Shown here one piece after another: positions 23,258 to 32,334 of a stretch of DNA of 47,975 nucleotides. This stretch comes from Candidatus Sabulitectum sp. (GTDB taxonomy: Bacteria; Fermentibacterota; Fermentibacteria; Fermentibacterales; JCC-6), in assembly GCA_023145375.1 (NCBI GenBank), contig JAGLDY010000029.1, positions 1-47,975 on the forward strand, read 5' to 3'. The stretch's first letter is position 1, and each line of letters starts with the position of its first letter. Below the pieces are notes generated by a model. That model saw only the letters and a program-made list of their open reading frames with translations, was not told where the DNA came from and ran no database searches. A program made the position numbers and the translations under genes.

Positions 23258-23790
23258 TACTCCTCACCTCCCTCAAATTCCTGGATCAACTTTTCCAGGA
23301 AAGAAAAATCATTGTTACATCCGGCACAGCCCGGCTCTATGCAATTCAGAACAAAAAGCACCCGGCCACCACCGTGTGCCGCTGCTATTGCCTGATCAAT
23401 ACCCAGGGTAACAAGAGCATCGCAGGGAAAAGCATTCAACTCGGCACCTGTACTTAAACCAACATCTGGAACCCTTAACACGGTTCCAGTCTTTACAGGA
23501 CCTGATCCCCACCTGATATCAGGAACAATATACATACCTCTCAGGTTCGGGAACCTTGGCCCTGCAGAGTGATTATCCCCTGCAAGAGAGCCGGTACCAA
23601 ACAGAGCCAGGTGATCCCTTACAAGAAGCCAGCAGGTGCTGTTCGAAACAGCATCCGCACCGATAAGGAAAGTATCCTCACCCTTACCAAGCGCTTCTCT
23701 AACATGGTCTACAGAGTACCCTTCAGAAACACAAATTCCACCTCTGGGAGAGATTACATCTCCCCAGTTACGGGGCAGAGAAATATACAT
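23257..23790 (-). CDS. Truncated purine-nucleoside-phosphorylase-like protein
   Basis: This 177-residue protein resembles the second half of inosine/guanosine phosphorylases: RDHLALFGTG (58-67) matches their DHINL segment, GPRFPNLRGMY (77-87) matches GPRFPDMSDAY, and GAELNAFPCDALVTLG (115-130) matches the ETPAEIR-GADAVGMS region, followed by GGRVLFVLN. The N-terminal phosphate-binding part (GSGLG and the GRxHxYEG loop) is absent, and the Met-Ser-Thr-Val-Pro-Glu element is altered. It may be a non-catalytic derivative or a new subfamily. It is placed tightly between the TPR gene and ileS. Confidence in a real gene is high, in function low. Confidence 0.7.
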   Translation of the reverse strand: MYISLPRNWGDVISPRGGICVSEGYSVDHVREALGKGEDTFLIGADAVSNSTCWLLVRDHLALFGTGSLAGDNHSAGPRFPNLRGMYIVPDIRWGSGPVKTGTVLRVPDVGLSTGAELNAFPCDALVTLGIDQAIAAAHGGGRVLFVLNCIEPGCAGCNNDFSFLEKLIQEFEGGEE

Positions 23791-23804
23791 TATTCACCTT
23801 TCAT

Positions 23805-26435
23805 TCAATCACAGGAAGGGTAATTATGCAAAAGGGGAATGGCATCTGCAAGACTGGCGGGGATTTCCTCTGCAATCCTTTGCAGCATATAGAGATAGGA
23901 ATGGAAATATAGCCCATGGGACAGTCCTGTTGAAAAAAGCTGAGCTGCTGCAGTCATGCTCTGCCTGCTTCCGGTGAGAAGCCAGTGGTAGTAGATATGC
24001 TCTCCCCTGTGTGTATCATCGGGGTCTCCCCTGAGTTTAACAGCTAGAAGGTCAACCGGCGAACACTCACCAAGGAAACACTTAGCTGCGGTGAGTTTCA
24101 TCTCTGCCAGGTAGGTATTGAGCCCTGATCCAACTGCCTGGGATACTTCCATTGCCTCAGCAAGGGTTTCAATTGCCTCCCGGTACCTTTTCAGTCTGAG
24201 AAGCATGGAACCTTTCTTTACCATACACAATGAAAGTCTCCTTTTCTTGCCTGATTCTCTTGAGAGCTGAACGGACTGTTCTATGAGCGAAATAGCTGTT
24301 TCAGATTCATTCTTCATGAATGCAAGCTGTGATGAAATGTAACAGATGGGTTCAGAGGCTTCAACTACGTTCCCAAGACCGGCAAATTCGATCATTGTTT
24401 CAAGACAATCCTCAGCAGCTTCCACCTTTCCCAGGTGAATGAAAAGGCGGGCCAGATTTCCATAAGCTATGCAGGCCTGGGACAATTTCCCGGATGAGAC
24501 TGATATCCTCACTAACCGCATGAGAGTTCGCAGAGAGTCACCGGTGTGAAAAAGTTTTCTTTGAACAACTCCAATGTTGTTCAGAACAACAATTCTTAAA
24601 CTGTGCTCCTCCGGAGAAGCAGGTAGTGTTCTGAGAGCTGTGGAGTAAAACTTCAATGCTTTGCTGTGTTTTTTTCCTAACAACTGGTTATTCCCGTACA
24701 GATTATAGACCGATGCCAGCTTTCTTCTGTTGCCGGATAGAAGTGTCAACTGTATCAATCTGCTCAGTTTCGAATGAATTCTTTCCTGTTTTCCCAGGCG
24801 GTTCCATGCCTTGATTGAAGTAAAAAGAGCTCTTCTCTCAAGCCAGCCGGCTCCAAGCCTTACAGCCATATGTCCTGCAGATATCATGGTGTTTAAAGAA
24901 TTCTCCACCATTCCCCGCCTGTACAACTGCTCACCAAGTTCGACAAGACAGGCAACTGAAGTCAGCGGATCTCCGTTTTCAACAGCACTGTAAAGAAGAA
25001 CTCTCTCAGCTTTTTGATAGTGACCTTTCCGGCGAAGATCACGGGATTCAATGATCTCAGATACCAGCTCGGGAAAATCAATTTCTCCCACGGGACGAAG
25101 TTCCCGGGAAAGAGCTTCACCTGTGGAAGTTAAACACAGTCCAAGCAACACATCCGCTGCCGGTTCAGAATATGATCTTAGAGATTTCAGCACCTTAATT
25201 GCATCTGAGTAAGCCTCGCATCTATACAGGTTCAGTGCAGCCAGGAAGAAAAAACGATCCCGGTCTACATCGTCCCTGACAAACAAAGCAGCCTTTTTAT
25301 ACAGATCAGCTTTGCGGAAGTCTCCTTCTTCCTGCTCCGCTGCTCTTCTATAAAGATCTGAAGCTGAAAGACTTCTTCCTGCTCTAACCATGAGATCACC
25401 GGCTATTTGAAGTGATCGGGAATTTTTTCCTCTGAATTCCAAAACGATCTCAGCTGCTCTTTGGAGCATTCTATCCTTCTGGTCTGCAGATATGCTTTCC
25501 ATCAGATGCTCACGAACACTTTTTCCTGAGAAGCATCCTGTCAGCTGTCCACGCCAGAGACCCATCTTTTTGCCGGAAGGAAAATGATAATCTGATTTCA
25601 GCTCTGACAGGATCGCAACCTCACCGGGAAGGAACTGCATTCCGAACAATGCCGCTGCCCGGGCAAACCTCTCAAACTGTGGATCACTGTTAAGAAAAGT
25701 GTCAAACAAGACAAAAACATCTTCATGATTCCCCTCTGTGTCCTGTCTCAATCCCATATACAGTTTAACGAGACCTTCATCACCCCCGGTGGCTCTCAGA
25801 ACTGCCTCAGCCGTTACACAGGAGTTTTCCGTCAGCAAAAGATGCTGAATAGCTTCAAGGGACATAACCTCTGACTGGAGGATGAGATCAGAGCCTTCAA
25901 GTCCTCCACTATCCGCCCTGCAGACAAGAACAGGAGGTACCCGTAGTTGCGCAACAGCCCGCAGAGAAGAAACGGGACTTCCCTGTCGCCCTGAATAGTT
26001 GAAGAAACAGATCAGCGTGGGAAGTGACCATGCAAAAGATGAAAAGATCAGGGCAAGAGTTCTATCATCCGGTGGCTTTGAAACAGTGCTCAGAACGAAA
26101 CCCTTTATTTCAGCTTTTACATTTTGCAGACCTGCTGCTATTTCAAGTCCCACCCCTTCCGAACAAAGGGATATCTCCGTGGCATGTGAACGCCAGCCAG
26201 CCTCAAATGCAGTTTCACCGGAGAGCAGCCCATCTCCTGCAAAGAAGCTGAATACGCTTTCTCTCAGGGAATTATCATCGGTGCAATCCACCTGCAGAAT
26301 TCGCATATCATCAAGAACAGAGGAAAGAGTTTCCAATAACTTGCGGGGGGCATGCAGGTTTCTGACGAGTATTCGTTTCCTGCCTCTATCCAGGATCTCT
26401 CTGCGAATGATATCTGCAAGCGCTTTCTCACCCAT
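23805..26435 (-). CDS. Large TPR protein with degenerate STAND-like N-terminus
   Basis: The 876-residue protein is predicted cytoplasmic. About residues 1-230 look like the remains of a STAND/AAA-type ATPase: alternating beta-alpha pattern and a LICFFNYSG stretch where Walker B would sit, but no GxxxxGK[ST] P-loop. About residues 340-860 are helical repeats of TPR type, for example SVYNLYGNNQLLGKKHSKALKF and AYGNLARLFIHLGKVEAAEDC. This layout recalls MalT-like regulators or AfsR-type sensors, but no DNA-binding domain is visible. It overlaps the DUF167 gene by 8 bp and precedes the PNP-like gene by 14 bp. A scaffold or signalling role is inference. Confidence 0.8.
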   Translation of the reverse strand: MGEKALADIIRREILDRGRKRILVRNLHAPRKLLETLSSVLDDMRILQVDCTDDNSLRESVFSFFAGDGLLSGETAFEAGWRSHATEISLCSEGVGLEIAAGLQNVKAEIKGFVLSTVSKPPDDRTLALIFSSFAWSLPTLICFFNYSGRQGSPVSSLRAVAQLRVPPVLVCRADSGGLEGSDLILQSEVMSLEAIQHLLLTENSCVTAEAVLRATGGDEGLVKLYMGLRQDTEGNHEDVFVLFDTFLNSDPQFERFARAAALFGMQFLPGEVAILSELKSDYHFPSGKKMGLWRGQLTGCFSGKSVREHLMESISADQKDRMLQRAAEIVLEFRGKNSRSLQIAGDLMVRAGRSLSASDLYRRAAEQEEGDFRKADLYKKAALFVRDDVDRDRFFFLAALNLYRCEAYSDAIKVLKSLRSYSEPAADVLLGLCLTSTGEALSRELRPVGEIDFPELVSEIIESRDLRRKGHYQKAERVLLYSAVENGDPLTSVACLVELGEQLYRRGMVENSLNTMISAGHMAVRLGAGWLERRALFTSIKAWNRLGKQERIHSKLSRLIQLTLLSGNRRKLASVYNLYGNNQLLGKKHSKALKFYSTALRTLPASPEEHSLRIVVLNNIGVVQRKLFHTGDSLRTLMRLVRISVSSGKLSQACIAYGNLARLFIHLGKVEAAEDCLETMIEFAGLGNVVEASEPICYISSQLAFMKNESETAISLIEQSVQLSRESGKKRRLSLCMVKKGSMLLRLKRYREAIETLAEAMEVSQAVGSGLNTYLAEMKLTAAKCFLGECSPVDLLAVKLRGDPDDTHRGEHIYYHWLLTGSRQSMTAAAQLFSTGLSHGLYFHSYLYMLQRIAEEIPASLADAIPLLHNYPSCD

Positions 26436-26694
26436 GAAACCATCCTGGAGTCCGGAAAGGAGAATTGATTCTGACGGTCTTTCTTCTGGATGTAGATCCT
26501 GACTTGATCAAAAGAGTATCCCGTCCGACTGCAAACTGCTTTGACAACCAGCGCAGTAATTCAGCATTGGCCTTCCCGTGAACTGGGGCAGCTTTTAGAC
26601 GGATCTTATAGGATCCATCATCCATAAAGGCAATGAACTCTGTTCTGCTGCTTCCCGGAATTACTTTTATTCTGAGAAGGATGCTTGCCTTCAG
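26428..26694 (-). CDS. DUF167/YggU-family protein, probable CUG start
   Basis: Members are small cytoplasmic proteins of unclear function. The family core is seen in [13 protein letters not shown] and [12 protein letters not shown]. The first ATG in frame (26625) would remove the conserved first strand containing VIPGSS. The frame extends upstream 26 codons to a TAG without ATG, GTG or TTG, but a CTG at 26692-26694 overlaps the upstream TGA stop as CTGA, in the manner of the ATGA overlaps common in this genome. From it the protein is 88 residues, close to the family norm. The start assignment is inference; the gene itself is well supported. Confidence 0.8.
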   Translation of the reverse strand: MKASILLRIKVIPGSSRTEFIAFMDDGSYKIRLKAAPVHGKANAELLRWLSKQFAVGRDTLLIKSGSTSRRKTVRINSPFRTPGWFHG

Positions 26695-26885
26695 CTTTCC
26701 GTCACCGGATCGCTAAGAGCAACAGCCTCATCCAGAAGCATTACAGGTATATCATCTCTCACAGGGAATGCCAGTGCACAGCTGTGGCAGATGAGAAGTT
26801 CCTCATTTTCTGTTCCCGTCCTGTGATCAAGTTCACCTTTGCACCTGGGGCACACCAGGATCTCAAGCAATCTTGGGTCAACCAT
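26691..26885 (-). CDS. Trm112/UPF0434-family small zinc-binding protein
   Basis: The 64-residue protein opens with [19 protein letters not shown] and has two Cys pairs (C12/C15 in CPRC, C33/C36 in CHSC), then the family ending [16 protein letters not shown]. Relatives act as methyltransferase activators in eukaryotes and archaea; the bacterial role is poorly known. It starts 12 bp after the aminopeptidase gene and overlaps the DUF167 gene by 4 bp. Confidence 0.93.
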   Translation of the reverse strand: MVDPRLLEILVCPRCKGELDHRTGTENEELLICHSCALAFPVRDDIPVMLLDEAVALSDPVTES

Positions 26886-26897
26886 TCTATCTTCCCT

Positions 26898-28124
26898 TCA
26901 GATAACGAACTCACCGTTCCTGATTATCATTGTCTCTGTGGAGTCAGCAGCAATACCCACCACATCAACCTCTTCACTGCCTATCATGAAATCTGTGTGG
27001 ACCAGAGACTGGTTGCATCTGCAGGCTCGAAGAGCATCCTCGTCCATGGAAGTACCACCGACAATGCAGTCTGTATATCCGTTACCAAGTGCGATATGGC
27101 ATGATGCATTCTCATCAAAGAGTATGTTGTGAAAGATCTTACCGGATCTGTATATGGGTGAATCCACGCCAACAAGAGCAACCTCTCCCACCATGGAAGC
27201 ACCCTGATCCGTAGAGAGATACTGTTTAAGAACGTTCCCGTTACTCTCTGCTCCTGAATCCACCACTCTACCTTTTTCAAATTTGAACCAGGCTCCATTC
27301 ACCTGTGCACCGTATACTGTCACAGGTCTTGTGCACCTGACTTTCCCGTGGGTTGCAGTCATATCCGGAGTGCTGAAGACTTCTTCAGTTGGTACGTTGG
27401 GAAAGAAAACTGTTCCATCGGAGGAAACAGCACTTCCGCCATTAAAGCGCCTGTCAGGCAGCATACCTATCGTCAGGTCGGTTCCAGGCCCTTTGAATCT
27501 GATCTTCGGAAACAAATGCGAGTTAAGAAATGCTGCCCGTTCCTTGAGCATGGCATCGTGCTCCAGCCATGCTTCTGCAGGGTCGTCTCTGTCAAGGCGA
27601 AGGATAGGTATTAAGATGTCCCAGATCCTCTTTTCCCAGTCTTCATCGCTACCCAGTACCTTAACCGCCCATGCCCTGGTCGGGAGAAGACAAACATTCC
27701 AAGGCAGATTATTTGAAGATATGGCAGAAAGGAAACTCTTTCTTGCAAGCGAAGCAGCCTTAGTGGTCCTTCCAAGTTTGGCAGAGTCAACTCCCTCCAT
27801 AAGGTCAGGTTCTGCAGGTCCTCTTATCGCCAGAGAACGCCAACCCTCCTTCACTACAGAATCAAACATTGGTGTTCTGTTCTCTGGAATGTAATCCAGG
27901 AATTCTTCATCTGTTGTAGAATCGATGCGAATGCGGGAGAATGACGGATCCTCCAGCGAAACATTCACAAACCTTGCTCCAAGTTTGTATGCCTGTTCTG
28001 CAATAAACCTGGCAAACTCAAGATGTACCGGCTCGCTCCGAAGCCAGAGGACATCACCCTTCTTTATCTTGAGAGCACTACCGAGGATCACCTCAGAATA
28101 TGCTCTCATCAAATTCCTGTTCAT
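26898..28124 (-). CDS. M29-family metalloaminopeptidase
   Basis: The 408-residue enzyme belongs to the thermophilic aminopeptidase family M29 (AmpS/PepS/aminopeptidase T), which removes N-terminal residues using two metals. Likely ligands are the Glu residues in FPNVPTEEVFSTPD, the Glu of GEVALVG, the His of ASCHIALGNGY, and the His and Asp of VHTDFMIGS. Start support is AAGGAG five bases before the ATG. It lies 20 bp after the outer-membrane-like gene. Cytoplasmic peptide turnover is the expected role. Confidence 0.93.
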   Translation of the reverse strand: MNRNLMRAYSEVILGSALKIKKGDVLWLRSEPVHLEFARFIAEQAYKLGARFVNVSLEDPSFSRIRIDSTTDEEFLDYIPENRTPMFDSVVKEGWRSLAIRGPAEPDLMEGVDSAKLGRTTKAASLARKSFLSAISSNNLPWNVCLLPTRAWAVKVLGSDEDWEKRIWDILIPILRLDRDDPAEAWLEHDAMLKERAAFLNSHLFPKIRFKGPGTDLTIGMLPDRRFNGGSAVSSDGTVFFPNVPTEEVFSTPDMTATHGKVRCTRPVTVYGAQVNGAWFKFEKGRVVDSGAESNGNVLKQYLSTDQGASMVGEVALVGVDSPIYRSGKIFHNILFDENASCHIALGNGYTDCIVGGTSMDEDALRACRCNQSLVHTDFMIGSEEVDVVGIAADSTETMIIRNGEFVI

Positions 28125-28144
28125 CTACACTCCTTTATCAAACT

Positions 28145-28861
28145 TCAGATCAATCCAAGAAAATCAATTACCAGTGAGCGATATTGCGATCCTCCAGTTT
28201 CCAGAACATCACTGAAGCGGAGGCCGATCCTCACCTGACCAAAGCTTTCCCAGTAAGCTTCCACATCAACAAAACCACCGGACTTCTCAAATCTGTACTC
28301 CGTATCACCATTTGTTGCAAGATCCCAGTCCACCGCTACTCCGAATCCTCCGGGAAAAGACTTATCCACCCCCAGCCAGCTTCCAAGATGGTTGGGACTG
28401 TCGCTGGTCAGATTCGCTCCGAAATGAAAACCCATGTCCCCGCCCAGACCGGAAAAATTCTTGCTGAATACCAGATAGAAATCCCTGGCAGGTCTTAAGT
28501 ACTCAGCTCCGGATCTGGCATGTTCTTCTTCGTTATCGTATCCAACAGCAATGGCGGGAAAAGATTGCTTTTCATCAAATACTCTGAATCTTGCCTTAAG
28601 GTAGACTTCATTGAACCAGTCAGGATCGCCCATTCCATTGATGTTCCATCCGCCATATCCCAGTCCAGCCATGAACCTTGGCAGGATTCCCATGATAACA
28701 GAGAACTTCAGCCCGCTTACGGGGAAAGTATTCATAGCCACATTGAACGTTCTGGGAGCAATAACCCCGGCAGTAGGTTCTCCGGCAACCCGCATGAGCT
28801 CACCAGCCAGCCCAGTGGAGCAGATCACCAGAAAAAACAGTGTAAAGGAAAAGAACCTCAT
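28145..28861 (-). CDS. Putative outer-membrane beta-barrel protein
   Basis: The 238-residue protein has a signal peptide (about 1-19, ending STGLAG) and then alternating amphipathic strands with aromatic residues (for example FMAGLGYGGWNING, MGFHFGANLTSD, VRIGLRFSDV), as in small outer-membrane barrels. It resembles YjbH-like barrel domains in style, but I cannot establish the family. The start overlaps the dnaE stop by 4 bp (ATGA), so it is translationally coupled to a replication gene, an unusual neighbour. Confidence 0.75.
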   Translation of the reverse strand: MRFFSFTLFFLVICSTGLAGELMRVAGEPTAGVIAPRTFNVAMNTFPVSGLKFSVIMGILPRFMAGLGYGGWNINGMGDPDWFNEVYLKARFRVFDEKQSFPAIAVGYDNEEEHARSGAEYLRPARDFYLVFSKNFSGLGGDMGFHFGANLTSDSPNHLGSWLGVDKSFPGGFGVAVDWDLATNGDTEYRFEKSGGFVDVEAYWESFGQVRIGLRFSDVLETGGSQYRSLVIDFLGLI

Positions 28862-31800
28862 GTGAACCTCCCGTCACCCCTGCAAAGAGAAACAACAGAC
28901 TTCTCCGGCAAGATATTCCTCAATCCCTCCAGGATCTCGTTTCCCGGTTTTACTTTTATGGATCTGGAGATGGCACTTACAACTCTTCCCGATGGGAATT
29001 TTACTTTCATGAATACCCTTCCACTGCCGGCATTCTCTTTCAGATACTCCGCAACATGCTCCAGGGTCACTGCATCACATTCAAAACCATCAACCTCTAT
29101 AAATACTCCTGCATTCATTAGTTCCCTGGATCTACCAAGAGGAATAACCATGTTGACCAGCATTTTGTCTTCCCTGTCACCCTTGCCTTCCGTTACCTCA
29201 CCCTCAAATAGAAGAAGAGCGCCTTTCTGAACCAGGTCTCCATATTTTTCCAGTACATCTGAAAAGAAAAGAATCTCAGCTGACCCTTTCCTGCCTGCAA
29301 TGGTCACAAAGGCCATTAACCCTTTACGGGTTTTTATCTTCCTTATCTCTGTAATGGTTCCAGCGACAGATAGATTGCCCGTTGGTGCAGAAGATATTTG
29401 ATCAACATAATGAGTTGTGAAACCCAGGATCTCCTCTCTGTATACATCCATGGGATGGCCGGAGAAATAGAATCCCAGCATCTCTCTTTCCATCTCCAGC
29501 TTCTCCTCCAGGGGAATTTCATCACACTGAGCAAGAGCAGGAGCAACCGGCTCCTCACCCTGGACTCCGAACAGAGACATCTGTCCTGAATCATGATGGC
29601 GCCTGGTTGCAGAAGCATACTCAAGAGCATGCTCCATTACTTTCAGTTGTTGAGCTCTGTTGCCTTCAAGACAATCTGTAGCGCCGGCAAGGATCAGAGC
29701 CTCAAGAGCTCGCTTGTTCAACCCTGAAGACTCTTCAACAAGAGAAACACCGGCACAAAGGTCAAATATTGTTGTAAATTTACCTGATACTTTCCTTGCC
29801 TCTGCAATGTCCTTCGCAGCACCCATGCCAACATTCTTGATGGCGGCAAGAGAATAAATGATCTCATTCGGGGTGGAAGCAACAAATATTGACATACCCT
29901 GATTCACAGAAGGACCCGTAACAGTGACCCCAAGACGGATCGCTTCCTTAACAAGAGTTCGAAGTTTTGATACATCACCGATCTCGCTGGTAAGACTGGC
30001 AGCCATGAACTCTGCGGGGTAATGACACTTCATGTAGGCGGTTCTGTATGCAATGATCGCATAGCACACAGAGTGGCACTTGTTGAACCCGTATTCTGCA
30101 AACTTCTTGATGGAGTCCCATATCTCCACAGCTTTCTTCTTCGGTATCTCCCTTTCTGCAGTACCTTTAAGGAAAACAGTCTTCATTTTCGCCATCTGAG
30201 ATACGATCTTCTTGGACATTGCCCTTCTAAGATTATCTGCGTCTGACATACTCATTCCCGCAATAACATTAGCGATCCGCATGACCTGTTCCTGATAAAT
30301 GGTCACACCGTAAGTGTCCTCCAGCACCTCCTTCAACAAGGGATGTGAGTAGCTGATCTCCTCATTCCTGGCGCTTTTTTCCTTGTTTGAAGCATACAGA
30401 TCGATCATGTGCATGGCTCCAGGACGGTAAATAGCTACGGCTGCAGTAACATCATCGAAACGATTCACCCCTATTTTGCGAAGAGCTTCCCGCATTCCAC
30501 TGCTTTCAAGCTGAAAAACAGCTGTTGTATCACCGGAACTTATCATTTCCAGAGTTCTATGATCATCAAATGGGATATTCTCAACTGAAAATTCCGACTT
30601 GAACAGCTTTATTGCCTCTTCAGCATGATGAAGAACAGTTACAGTTCTAAGTCCAAGGACATCAAGCTTGAGGAGACCTATCTTTTCTGCAGCCTTCATC
30701 TCGTACTGTGTAGTAACACCTTTCCCCTTTGTCCAGCAAAGAGGTACATGTGTATCAAGCCGTCCTGGAGTAATAACCACACCGGCTGCGTGTACACCTG
30801 CATGTCTGACCATGCCTGAAAGACGGTCAGCGTACTCGATCAGCTTTGATGCGTTTTTAATACTATTGATCCGGCTATTGAGTGCAGTGTTTGATTCAGT
30901 TATCTCCAAAAGGCTCTTGCCACTGCCATCATCAGCCTCTCCAATGAGCTTCGAAAGAGATTCGCCATCACTGTAGCTGATTCCCAGAACTCTTGCTATA
31001 TCCTTGATAACAGCCTTGTTCTTCATTCTACTGTATGTAATTATCTGACAAACACTTTCCTTACCATACAGTTGTTTCAGGTGGTCTATTATCTCACCTC
31101 TGCGCTCCACGCACACATCGAGATCAATATCCGGCATCTGAGCTCTTGCCGGGTTCAGGAATCGTTCAAAACTCAGATCATGATCCAGTGGATTTACATC
31201 GGTTATCTCAACGGCAAAAGAAACAAGACTTCCTGCAGCGGAGCCTCTTCCAGGACCAACGGGAATAAGCTGTTCACGGGCCCATCGCATGAGTTCCGAT
31301 ACAATAAGAAAGTATCCGGGGAAACCCATTCCATTGATAACTCCCAACTCGTAATCAAGGCGCTCAGTCTCAATATCCGAGGCTTTACGCCCAAGTCTTT
31401 TTTCAAGACCGGAAACCGCAAGTTGTGACAGATACTCTCCCTGACTGCTGAAGCCCTCAGGCATAGGTGCGTCGGGAAGAAGAAAGTCTCCCTTTTCCAC
31501 AGAGAAATCACACATATCAGCAATGATGCATGAATTGGATACTGCCTCAGGGATCCAGCTGAACAGTTTTTCCATTTCTTCCGGCGTCTTAACATAGAAC
31601 TCATCAGCTCCAAATTTCATCCGTCCCGGATCATCCATGGTTTTTCCTGTCTGAAGACAGAGGAGAGCCTCATGAGCCCTGGCATCATCCCTGGACAGGT
31701 AATGTGCATCATTAGTTGCAACGGGCATGGCTCCGGTCTCCCGGGCAAGGTCAGCAAGTTCATGGATTATCTTCTTTTCATCTTCCAACCCGTGATCCAT

Positions 31801-32334
31801 CAGCTCTATAAAGAATCTATCTTTCCCCACAAGATCCTGATAGTATCGAACAGCTTCCACAGCCTTGTCTCTGTTACCGGCAAGAAGGTGCCTTGAAACC
31901 TCACCTGACAGACAGGCAGACCCTATTATCAACCCTGCACTGTGTTTCTCAAGAAGCTCACGGTCTATCCTGGGTTTGTAGTAAAAGCCCTCAAGATACC
32001 CTTCAGATGAAAGCTTCATGAGGTTCAGGTATCCTTCCTCACTGGAGGCGAGTAATGTGAGATGATAGTATTTAGGTCTGCCGGAGATGTTTTTCTTATT
32101 CTTCATACTTCCCGGGGAAAGGTACACCTCGCTACCTACGATCGGCTTCACACCTGCAGCTTTCATCTTCTCGCAGAACTGAACCGCTCCGAACATGTTT
32201 CCATGATCTGTAACTGCAACAGCATCCATTCCATTCTTAACAAGAAAATCACCCAGCTGCTCAAAGCGGATAGCTCCGTCAAGAAGACTGTATTCAGAGT
32301 GAAGATGAAGATGAACGAATCTTGAAGAGCTCAT
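28858..32334 (-). CDS. dnaE: DNA polymerase III alpha subunit
   Basis: This is the replicative polymerase. The 1158-residue protein is the DnaE1-type: an N-terminal PHP domain with intact metal motifs (HLHLHSEYSLLDG, VTDHGNMFG), the polymerase core with PDIDLDVCVERRG and the fingers, a helix-hairpin-helix region near 840-900, and a C-terminal OB fold (VAGTITEIRKIKTRKG) near 975. Retained PHP histidines suggest metal binding, and perhaps proofreading, in this subunit. It overlaps its neighbours by 4 bp on both sides. Confidence 0.98.
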   Translation of the reverse strand: MSSSRFVHLHLHSEYSLLDGAIRFEQLGDFLVKNGMDAVAVTDHGNMFGAVQFCEKMKAAGVKPIVGSEVYLSPGSMKNKKNISGRPKYYHLTLLASSEEGYLNLMKLSSEGYLEGFYYKPRIDRELLEKHSAGLIIGSACLSGEVSRHLLAGNRDKAVEAVRYYQDLVGKDRFFIELMDHGLEDEKKIIHELADLARETGAMPVATNDAHYLSRDDARAHEALLCLQTGKTMDDPGRMKFGADEFYVKTPEEMEKLFSWIPEAVSNSCIIADMCDFSVEKGDFLLPDAPMPEGFSSQGEYLSQLAVSGLEKRLGRKASDIETERLDYELGVINGMGFPGYFLIVSELMRWAREQLIPVGPGRGSAAGSLVSFAVEITDVNPLDHDLSFERFLNPARAQMPDIDLDVCVERRGEIIDHLKQLYGKESVCQIITYSRMKNKAVIKDIARVLGISYSDGESLSKLIGEADDGSGKSLLEITESNTALNSRINSIKNASKLIEYADRLSGMVRHAGVHAAGVVITPGRLDTHVPLCWTKGKGVTTQYEMKAAEKIGLLKLDVLGLRTVTVLHHAEEAIKLFKSEFSVENIPFDDHRTLEMISSGDTTAVFQLESSGMREALRKIGVNRFDDVTAAVAIYRPGAMHMIDLYASNKEKSARNEEISYSHPLLKEVLEDTYGVTIYQEQVMRIANVIAGMSMSDADNLRRAMSKKIVSQMAKMKTVFLKGTAEREIPKKKAVEIWDSIKKFAEYGFNKCHSVCYAIIAYRTAYMKCHYPAEFMAASLTSEIGDVSKLRTLVKEAIRLGVTVTGPSVNQGMSIFVASTPNEIIYSLAAIKNVGMGAAKDIAEARKVSGKFTTIFDLCAGVSLVEESSGLNKRALEALILAGATDCLEGNRAQQLKVMEHALEYASATRRHHDSGQMSLFGVQGEEPVAPALAQCDEIPLEEKLEMEREMLGFYFSGHPMDVYREEILGFTTHYVDQISSAPTGNLSVAGTITEIRKIKTRKGLMAFVTIAGRKGSAEILFFSDVLEKYGDLVQKGALLLFEGEVTEGKGDREDKMLVNMVIPLGRSRELMNAGVFIEVDGFECDAVTLEHVAEYLKENAGSGRVFMKVKFPSGRVVSAISRSIKVKPGNEILEGLRNILPEKSVVSLCRGDGRFT

